From the NCBI GenBank assembly GCA_900128565.1, contig LT636248.1, positions 1 through 11,663 of the forward strand: DNA of 11,663 bases, read 5' to 3'. The position numbers were made by a program, and so were the translations under genes. The stretch is from Stramenopiles sp. TOSAG23-6 (taxonomy: Eukaryota > Sar). Under the pieces are notes generated by a model. The model saw only the letters and a list, made by a program, of their open reading frames with translations, made no database searches and was not told the DNA's origin. Positions 1-7,353 of this stretch are shown in pieces. Each line of letters begins with the position of its first letter. The first letter of the stretch is position 1.

Positions 1-462
1 CACGTATGTTTGCATTAGGAACTTCGATTTTTTTTTTTCGTACGAAATTTTGTACCTAACGATTTTTCAAAATTTGCATTAGGAATTTCGATTTTTTTTT
101 CTATGAAAATTTTTGTACCTAACGATTTTTCAAAACCAACTTTTAAATATTTTTTCACAATACATATTGCTGTATCAAAACCAAAAGACGATGAAGTGAA
201 AGAAAAATCAAATTCTGTTCCTGTTATTGAAGATCCGAAAGATTCAATAATGAGAAATCTTGAGACTAAGAAAATTAGTGAAAATAACGAAGAGGCAGAA
301 GAAGACGCAGACACTGAAAATAGTATAGACATTGAAAAGATTGCTATGCCATCTACAGTGTTTGGTGGGTCTCCGGTAAAAACTGCTGAATCTACACAGA
401 AACGAAAAAGAGTTTTTTCAGGAATCCAATCAGAAAATGCAAAGAAAGGTCGCGTAGAGTGA
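1..462 (+). CDS. 3' end of an unidentified acidic, lysine-rich protein (partial)
   Basis: This is the last exon of a gene that starts before the window. Only three upstream exon bases (1-3) are seen, then an intron-like element at 4-165, then 98 codons from 166 to the TGA at 460-462. The frame stays open back through the intron, but the intron-derived part is not expected in the protein. The tail is hydrophilic: an acidic stretch near the middle (ENNEEAEEDADTENSIDIE) is followed by a basic C-terminus (TQKRKRVFSGIQSENAKKGR) that could act as a nuclear localisation signal. No domain is recognised. An AATAAA signal follows at 563. The exon is supported by the open frame, the intron boundary shared with other copies, and the poly(A) signal. 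The product is unknown. Confidence 0.6.
4..165 (+). other. Introner-like noncanonical intron, subfamily A (162 bp)
   Basis: It starts GTATGTTTGC and ends CACAATACAT, joining exon base 3 to 166. The 3' end has no AG, as in the other complete copies. It carries two tandem copies of the core block, so it is the longest member here. The second GTACCTAAC is at 115-123, with its branch-like A at 122, 43 nt from the 3' end. The upstream exon is not visible beyond CAC, so the frame cannot be tested here. The call rests on similarity to the copies whose frame can be tested. Confidence 0.65.
9..135 (+). repeat. Tandem duplication of the intron core (about 64 bp x 2)
   Basis: Two units, about 9-72 and 73-135, each run TTTGCATTAGGAA, TTCGA, a poly-T tract, then TTTTGTACCTAACGATTTTT and CAAAA. 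They differ at a few positions; the first has CGTACGAAA where the second has CTATGAAAA. Each unit has a complete CTAAC core, so the intron holds two possible branch sites, at A59 and A122. Confidence 0.85.
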
Positions 463-562
463 GCAAAATGAATAGAATCATTAGAATGCCTCTACGTTGT
501 ACGAGTAGGTCATCATATATAATGTAGTATGTTTATGATATTTGTTTAGATCTGAATTTTTT

Positions 563-568
563 AATAAA
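563..568 (+). terminator. Putative poly(A) signal AATAAA
   Basis: AATAAA lies about 100 bp after the TGA at 462, and an AT-rich tract follows. It is a short motif in AT-rich DNA, so position is the main support. Confidence 0.45.
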
Positions 569-581
569 TACAAATGGAAAA

Positions 582-617
582 ATATATATAATATAGTATA
601 TAGTATAGTATAGTATA
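582..617. repeat. AT microsatellite (TA and TATAG units)
   Basis: A run of TA dinucleotides passes into repeated TATAG/TAGTA pentamers. It is a simple-sequence tract just after the putative poly(A) signal, with no function implied. Confidence 0.8.
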
Positions 618-817
618 AATAAGGCAGTTCGGTTTTTCGGTCAATTTTATAAAAAGTAATATTTTCATTGCAATTTGCAAAGATACTTAAAACCCTACAG
701 TAACCATGATTAGCTAATAATTACGATTATATCATAATGATGAAATATAATATCATAACTTTCTCAGACAAAAAAAGTTTGAACATTTTCGACCACTCAT
801 TTTTTGACAGCCTGACT

Positions 818-837
818 GAGTCAAAATGAGTCAAAAT
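818..837. repeat. Perfect 10-bp tandem pair GAGTCAAAAT
   Basis: Two adjacent identical copies of GAGTCAAAAT lie about 125 bp before the ATG of the membrane-protein gene. They could be a paired regulatory site, with TGAGTCA in the first copy resembling an AP-1/bZIP half-palindrome, or a chance slippage duplication. Confidence 0.4.
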
Positions 838-961
838 TCATGGAAAGTTCTCTGCTCCTATCAAAGAGTCTCTCCGATTGCTCGGTAGCACCAGTATACC
901 AGTAGCTAAATATACCAACTCCGAGAAAGTCTAAGGATTCGTACATTAAAAAGACGGAATA

Positions 962-1882
962 ATGTATGAACTTTCATACGAAGACATTGTTGATGAATCG
1001 CCCCTTACAATAAATGTTGAAACAAATGCAGCTCATTACTCAAATTTTGATCCAAAAGAAGAGTCTCCAAAACAAGACCAAACAGATGATTGGTTCGTAA
1101 AAGCCTTTATCCTTTTGAATACACTTTCTGTGTACTTTTGTTGCCAAATGATGAAATATTTGCCATGGATTCACCGACATGAACAAGTAACATCTATAGC
1201 GTTATTTTATAATGCTCTCCATTCGGTACTAGTGGTTCTCGGAATATACTTTATCAATCCAGTGCATGTATTTCCTCAAAACAGCAAAACTGTGTACAGC
1301 ATAGTAAGCCATATCAGTGCATTTTCGTTTGCTTCCATGGGTAGTATATCTTGGCTTTCAGATTTTACGCTTACACCTGGCTTTTGGTCAAGATTGCCTG
1401 TCAACGGAAAAATCTGCATTGCTGCAGGTTTTATTATCATAACTGCTGTTGTTGTTTTTCAAGGATATCGTGCATATACGCAGAAGACATTTTATCAGCA
1501 ATTTGCTCCGTTGTCTCTGATTATTCTACTTTGGTTTAGTCTTTGGGTTTTGTTGGAAGAAAATCAAATAAAACATTCACTTCACTTACATCATGCTCTA
1601 TTTGGTGGTATATTCTCCTGTTGGTTCACTGACTTTTTGGATATGTGGGAAGTAACTTTGAATAGCGTATTTATCGGAATTTGTATAGAAGGTATCAACT
1701 TCTATGCTATTGAAGATTTTAACCTCTTTGTTGTCTCAAATGACCCAGTACATTGGAGTGGTGTTGTTATTACTTGGGCAGTTTTAGTAGTACTACTTGC
1801 TTTCACAGTTGTAGGTCAATCTGAGTGTTTGCTTGCTATCAAGGAGAAATATCTGATATTTTTTAAAATGTCTGATAAATAA
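962..1882 (+). CDS. Polytopic membrane protein with HxHH motif, function unknown
   Basis: This is an intronless gene of 306 residues ending in TAA. The first about 44 residues are hydrophilic and acidic, with no signal peptide. About eight hydrophobic segments follow, near residues 46-65, 77-99, 112-132, 150-167, 181-198, 207-224, 232-250 and 264-284. A histidine cluster, HSLHLHHALFGG, sits at the start of the sixth segment (His205, 208, 210, 211), followed by NSVFIGICIEGINFYAIEDF. From memory, this pairing of LHLHH with a later hydrophobic GI..GI stretch resembles the multispanning C-terminal region of fungal LCCL-domain membrane proteins; no LCCL domain is present and the link is tentative. 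The clustered histidines suggest a metal or haem site inside the membrane, which is inference. AATAAA follows at 2018. Confidence 0.8.
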   Translation: MYELSYEDIVDESPLTINVETNAAHYSNFDPKEESPKQDQTDDWFVKAFILLNTLSVYFCCQMMKYLPWIHRHEQVTSIALFYNALHSVLVVLGIYFINPVHVFPQNSKTVYSIVSHISAFSFASMGSISWLSDFTLTPGFWSRLPVNGKICIAAGFIIITAVVVFQGYRAYTQKTFYQQFAPLSLIILLWFSLWVLLEENQIKHSLHLHHALFGGIFSCWFTDFLDMWEVTLNSVFIGICIEGINFYAIEDFNLFVVSNDPVHWSGVVITWAVLVVLLAFTVVGQSECLLAIKEKYLIFFKMSDK

Positions 1883-2205
1883 TGTGTGATAGTGCCACTA
1901 TAGGGGTTTTTGCTGCTATATATAAGCGCAAATTTCATACATTTTTGAAATTGTTTAAGAATATGAATTTTCGTGAAGATCAATGTAAAATATACTATAT
2001 TATACTGTTACATAATCAATAAAGTCCATTAATCAAAATAATTCGTACAAACTTTTCCTAAAAAACACGAAAAGTTCGTCTTCTCCTCAAAACATTTTTT
2101 TTGAAGGAAGGACATCATACGTAACTAGGCTATCGTGTAACCGTAAGTGTCACATGAAGGTATTTATAAGGGTATTTGCCTAGTTTTGTGTCAGCACCTA
2201 CTAGT
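1883..2205. other. Intergenic region
   Basis: This stretch holds the 3' UTR of the membrane-protein gene with its poly(A) signal, then the promoter and 5' UTR of the scaffold gene. No coding region, RNA gene or intron-family copy is seen. Confidence 0.65.
2018..2023 (+). terminator. Putative poly(A) signal AATAAA
   Basis: AATAAA lies about 135 bp after the TAA of the membrane-protein gene and before the next start. It is supported by position only. Confidence 0.5.
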
Positions 2206-5200
2206 ATGGCAGATGATGTCGCGGATAGCATGCTAGATGCTTTCACGGCACCAGATGCCTCTGATATCTTAGTAGATACTGATACTGAAGGACTGCGTTC
2301 GCCTGCAGCAACCACCGATTCATTAGAAAGAAGCTCAGATAGTGCTAGCAGTGATGATATCACAGCAATAGATAGTAAAATAGAAACAGAAAGTAATAGA
2401 CAGATTGATAGGCTTCGCCCGGGTGTAGGAGTTTCAGTAAGGGTTAATCAAGATGTTCCTAACGCCAAAAGCTACGGGTTCTATGGTCTACAATTTAGTG
2501 ACGCCTTCGATGGTGAAGGTCTAAAAATATCAAAAATTGGACCTGGTCCAATTTTAGATTGTAAGAAAGTAGAGGTTGGCATGTGTATTGTAGCAGTGCA
2601 CCCAAGTCGGCCTTCTAAAATGTTTGATAGTTCCATTTCAAATTATATGATTATGGCAAAGTATAAAGTTGCTAAAACATTCCTAAAACAAACTGCACAC
2701 TTATCAAAAGAAATAATATTTGCATTTGTCACTCCTCAGATTCGGGAGAGTATTAAACATGCATGTGCGACGAGGCTACAGCGTACATTTAGAGGTTATT
2801 CTGTCAGACTTAATTACTTTCAGGGAAATTTTGATGAGGTCACTGCAAGACACAAAGATGAAGAAACTATAGAAGAAGTTACAAAAGTGCAATTGAAGAG
2901 GTCCCTATTTGACGCTGAAATACCGACAAAAATAAGAGTTGAAGTTGTTGCTGCTAGAAACACTATAAAAGAGGTTGCACTCATTGGTGGTACCAGACGA
3001 TGTCATGGCTGTGAATTTGCACCGGGAGTGTACGAAACAGGCTTAGTAGTAGATGGTTTTCATGAGCTTGATAATGGTGATCTTGGGCCAATCCAGATGA
3101 ATGGAGGTGTATTTGTTGGTATGTCTCTTGTAGCAATTGAAAGATCAAAAGATAATCATAGTTTCCAACTCCCCATAATTAGTAAATATCCTGCGCTTAT
3201 TGAGTCAGATCGTCTAATAAACTTCTTGCAAAACACCAGTCATGAAAAGAAAGTGCTCGTTTTTGGTATGCTATCTAGTAAAGCAAGACAAAAAATGCAA
3301 GAATATTGTATTAAGAAATTACAGAGGCAATTCCGCAGATGGTATAAGAATATGACATATGCAGAACGAATAAAGAGACTCAAGGCTGCAATTAAAAAAT
3401 ATGAACAAATAGAAACCAAATACAAGTTAAAACTGAAGGCATTGTCAAAATATTTAAATGATATTGAAGCAAAAGAGGAAACTTCGAAGTTGAGTGAGAA
3501 GAAAAAGTATGTGAAATTTTTTAGAAAAAGACTGGAAAAGACTCTACTAATGCTCAGGAGAAATCCTCCGACGCTAGTTTCACGAAAAAGTAAAAGCAAA
3601 AGCAAAACTTTGCCAAAAACAATAGCCCCAAAGAAAAAGCAGATACATTCTCCAATAAAAACTAAAGAAAGAAAAGTTACCCCAAAGCAAATGAAGTCTA
3701 TCTCAAGACTTAAAGATATACCTGAAGAAACAAAAATTAAGCCAATGAAAATTAAGTCTACCTCAAAGCTTGAAGATATACCTGAAGAAAGAAAAGTTAA
3801 GCGAAAGAAAATTAAGCCTATCGCTAAATTTAAAGATATACCTGAAGAAGCAAAAACATTGCCAAAACACATAAACTCTGTGCCCAAACTTGAAGATATA
3901 CCGGAAGAAACATTATTTGAAAAATTTGTGCCTGGTGAAAAAAGACATAAAACCCCAGAAGAAGCCGTAGAACAAAAATATGTCGTAGAGTTACACCAGA
4001 AACAATTCATAGATGTAGAAAACCATTTTGAAAATGAAACTGTAAATATACTTGATCAAAAGATTCCAGAAAATAGATCTGAAGCTGATGCGTTGAGATC
4101 TCCACGCTGGACTGACTGGGAAATGAAATATGATGAAACACTTGGAAAGAATTATTGGGTAAATTTATATACGGCTGAGTTTTCGTGGGGATCAAAACAT
4201 CCATTCGAAACAGCAAATGGGCAACGATATAGCACATTTCGACAAAGTTCACTTCGTGGACAAGCCAATACCAATAGTGCATGTACGTTCGCATGATAAA
4301 TTTCAACTTTATTTATTTTTTCGTACTAAATTTTGTACCTAACGTTTTTTTTGTGTGACATGTTTTTTCACAGTACATTTAGTGGAGATAATGGAATTGG
4401 GGCAACAGACTCAAATAATCTTTATTTTAATGATAACTTGGAAAAAACGTCTAAGGGCAGTAGAAATTCTAAAGCAGTAACGCTACATGATCGACTCTAC
4501 AGCGAGCCTACGGTTAGTATGTTTAGACATCAACAGGGACATCGTAACCATCCAGATTTTCTTCATGCGACTTCAAACAGAAAACGAAAAAAATCCAAGT
4601 CGCCAGAAAATAGGAAACAAAAAGCAGGGAGATTTAATGTAAAGAAAGATACAAATATTTCGAGCATTCTTGGGGCATTGAATACTCTTAGTATTGATAT
4701 TAATAATATTGGATTACATAGATACCCGCCCAGTGCACTGACTCACAAAACACATGTTGATAGAGATACTACATACTCAAATAAAGAGAAAGTAGAAAAA
4801 ATAATATGGAATGAATTTCCTGAAATTCTTCACTTTCTGAAAACCCAGCTTGGAAGAAAAAATATATCCATCATGCAGCTATTTAATTTAAGCGACAGCA
4901 ATAAGGATAATCATCTTACTTGCGATGAATTTATCAAAGGTTTATTGATTACAGGTATTCGGCCTTTGCCAAAGGATGCTCAACTTCAAGATATGTTTGC
5001 ATCGTTTGATCATGAAGGAAGAGGAAAAATATCGTTTAGTGATTTAGAAAAGGGAATGCGTCAGAGTCTTGGGATACATATTCCGTATCCTATACCTACA
5101 TTGCATCCAAAAAAGAAATTGCATCCAAAAAAGAACCCAGTAAAAATACAAAGCACTATTATTCGTGTCTCTGAAGCAGAACGACTTAGTTTGGCAGGCT

Positions 5201-7248
5201 ATACTGAAAGTAAAAACATTAATAATGAATGGATTCGGAAGACTCCTTCCATTAGACATAATAAAGAATCTAGATCACTTCCTCAAGTACGTGGACCAAA
5301 AAGTAGAAAATCGGGAAATTATACTCACCCCAGAAAGCAAAAGAACATTGAGGTTTCAAAGGTATTAAATGAAGATCGAGTTAAGAAAATGCACAAGATC
5401 TCACGAGAGAAAATTTACGCTGAATTACAATCCACCCAAGATCGTTTAAGAAAACAACTACAACTTCGTCAAGATGAATTTAGTAGGCAAAAAGAAATCA
5501 CTGGAAAGAATGATACATTTGATGCACGAAAGATAAACAGAAAGCTTAAAGCTTTGCAGAAGCGACTCCATTCTCGTCAAACAGAATTAGCAGCAGCAGA
5601 AAATAAATTAGCCGAGGTAGGTCGTCTTAATACAGCATTAGAGGTAAGTGCTGTGGCAGCTGGAGAAATTAAGTTTTTGAATTCTATAACGACTACCCCA
5701 AAAAAGTCATTATTGGAAGCTGAAGCTTTGCAAGATGTTGTAAGTGCTGATGATATGACCGCATCTGGGAGACTTCAAAAGAGTGATAGACGTACAATTG
5801 TTTTAGGTGATCTATACAATGAGTGTAAAGCCTTACTCGTCGATAATACCGCTGCTCGTAATACTTACAACCGCGTTCAAATACTATTTGAGCATGCAGA
5901 AATGAATGATATTCATTTCAAAGAAGCATCGGCTGTCCTTCAAAGCGAGTTGAAACAATTAAAAATGGAATTTGAATCGTCTCGAAAACGCAGAGATAAA
6001 GCACAATATAGATGCCGCGAAGCTCATGATAAAAACACCCAAACAAATCGCGAATGCGCAAACATGGGAAAAATTTTACAAAAACGTAAAAAAGACTTTA
6101 CAAATAATGCTGCAGAATTGTTAATAGAAGACAAACCAAAATCTTTGCCTGTTGGTACAAAAGTTGGCAAATGGTTAATACTGAACGACGAGGAAGGCAA
6201 CGTATATTACTATGATCAAAACAAAAATATAGCACAATGGGATTGTCCAGTTGAAGTCAACGACTATGCAAATACAATGAGTAATCAATCACGAAAAAAA
6301 GGTACATTGAAAAGTCTTACCAAAAGGAAAGGTGAGTTGCTTCAACGTAGGAAAAATACAAGAAAACTTCATGGACGTAGAGACAAACGATTTTTACAAA
6401 ATACCTCATTTGGGCGCACTAAGGTCAGCGCAAGACCAACTTCATTATTAGAAAGGGAAGTAAATGTTCTTCAAATGCGAATTAAACAAACCAAAAAGAT
6501 AAGTACCCAGGATGCGCAAGGGCATTGTCGAGCACTTAAAGATATTGATCGGACATCGCTTAAAATAGAAAAAGAGTGTAAAAATATAGTCGCAAATATA
6601 CAGAAATTGGACATTACTCTACAAGTCAACAAAAAAACGTCCGAGAGAATTCAAAAAGTCCTTCGAGGGTTAGACTGCGAAGAGAAGACTGACAGCGATG
6701 GGAAAATAGACATTGTAGTTGATTCGAAACAAACGATTCCAGCAAAAGGAGCGACGCTTGATTATACACAACTGTCTCGTATGTTGAGGAAAGAAATGCT
6801 TGGTTCGAAAGTTCGCGCAGAAAATTTCAATGTAACAACGAAAGTAGAAACAACTCCAAAGATTGGACCTGGTGGCAAATCATATTTTATGGATGTTAAC
6901 GAATTAATTATTTACGATGAAAGCGCCAAAGAAAAAGGACTTTGGGATAAAAATAATAAATCTGTAATGCTTTTCGATTCCTCAGATATGGCAGAAATAC
7001 AAAAATCTATCCAAGAAACTTCAGAAAAACCTATTGCAGTTGAGAAGGATGAGAAGTTCCCAATTAATTCTACGCTTCTTCTATTGAATGTTTGGCCAGG
7101 ATTGGTGCAAAATGATGAAAATGTGAGTGCTCTTGTTTTAGGTTATTATCATGGAAACGTAGTTCTTTTGATAAAATCAAAACAACTTTCTTGGGTACAA
7201 GCTTTTGGATTAAATAACATACCCGTGATTGAAAATGATACAGACTAA
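2206..7248 (+). CDS. Large PDZ-like/IQ/WW/EF-hand scaffold protein, two exons
   Basis: Exons are 2206-4282 and 4379-7248, giving 1648 residues. The first in-frame ATG is at 2206; the frame opens slightly earlier but only with non-ATG codons. A duplicated module comes first: PDZ-like segment about 90-158 (GMCIVAVH) with IQ-type motif LQRTFRG at 191, then about 256-340 (GMSLVAIE) with a degenerate IQ motif LQRQFRR at 372. A lysine-rich linker with DIPEE repeats follows (about 483-571). A first WW domain has Trp638 and Trp661. After the intron come an EF-hand with canonical loop DSNKDNHLTCDE (865-876), a weaker second loop (903-914, Arg at position 5, Asp at 12), coiled-coil stretches (about 1020-1110, 1175-1270, 1385-1455) and a second WW domain (Trp1291, Trp1313, Pro1316). 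The C-terminal 60 residues are hydrophobic and unrecognised. It is probably a calcium/calmodulin-responsive cytoskeletal or flagellar scaffold (inference). Without the noncanonical splice it would be two genes, the second without a sensible start. Confidence 0.8.
3652..3920 (+). repeat. 60-bp tandem repeat encoding 20-residue DIPEE units
   Basis: The motif DIPEE recurs exactly every 60 bp: GATATACC(T/G)GAAGAA begins near 3715, 3775, 3835 and 3895. Each unit reads roughly KDIPEExKxxPKxIxSxxKL, with alternating acidic and lysine-rich halves; a less complete unit precedes the first. It lies in the linker between the IQ motifs and the first WW domain. Copy divergence suggests an old expansion kept in frame. 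Confidence 0.9.
4283..4378 (+). other. Introner-like noncanonical intron with GTAC/GTAC ends (96 bp)
   Basis: It starts GTACGTTCGC and ends CACAGTACAT. Removing it joins exon 1 in phase 1 (GCA T) to TT AGT GGA, keeping the long downstream frame open. Using the nearby AG (CACAG at 4369-4373) as acceptor instead shifts the frame to an early stop. The core TTTTGTACCTAAC is at 4331-4343, with the branch-like A at 4342, 36 nt from the end. Without splicing, exon 1 runs into TGA within 20 bases of the junction. The ends ATGTAC and GTACAT are perfectly complementary. Confidence 0.8.
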
Positions 7249-7305
7249 TTTAGGTGAAGGGTTTACTAGAAAAAAATATATAGAAAACCATATTCAAAAG
7301 AGTTT

Positions 7306-7311
7306 AATAAA
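7306..7311 (+). terminator. Putative poly(A) signal AATAAA
   Basis: It lies about 58 bp past the TAA of the scaffold gene, in the 105-bp gap before the stop of the convergent - strand gene. The two transcripts probably overlap at their 3' ends. No matching signal was seen for the - strand gene in this gap. Confidence 0.5.
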
Positions 7312-7353
7312 CAAATATTTAATTTAAAAACATTTTTTTTCACAATATTTCTA

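Larger units (their letters stand above)
463..961. other. Intergenic region between two + strand genes
   Basis: This stretch of about 500 bp has no credible coding region. It holds the 3' UTR and AATAAA of the upstream gene, a TATAG/TA microsatellite (582-617), and a tandem GAGTCAAAAT pair at 818-837. The promoter of the membrane-protein gene must lie in the right half. No intron-family core was seen here. Confidence 0.7.

Noticed and set aside
103-165. N-terminal coding sequence starting at ATG 103
   Set aside because: These bases are the second core unit of the intron; the same sequence is intronic in other genes.
2130-2363. 77-codon - strand open frame
   Set aside because: It is antisense to the start of the scaffold gene and its promoter, and is serine/alanine-rich as a shadow of the sense codons.
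3240-4010. 256-codon open frame on the - strand
   Set aside because: It is antisense to the scaffold gene across its lysine-rich repeat. Its composition (Phe, Ser, Leu runs) is what reversed Lys/Glu codons produce.
4283-4373. Canonical GT-AG intron ending at CACAG (4373)
   Set aside because: It shifts exon 2 of the scaffold gene out of its long open frame and reaches a stop early. The TACAT end keeps the frame.
4333-7248. Separate gene starting at an ATG at 4333 inside the element
   Set aside because: Its first about 16 codons are intron repeat sequence. Joining to the upstream frame gives one continuous protein, and the upstream part otherwise stops inside the element.
7333-7347. TTTTTTCACAATA, as in the 3' end of the element at 4-165
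   Set aside because: It is a short T-rich match without core or TACAT, in a 3' UTR. Chance is likely.
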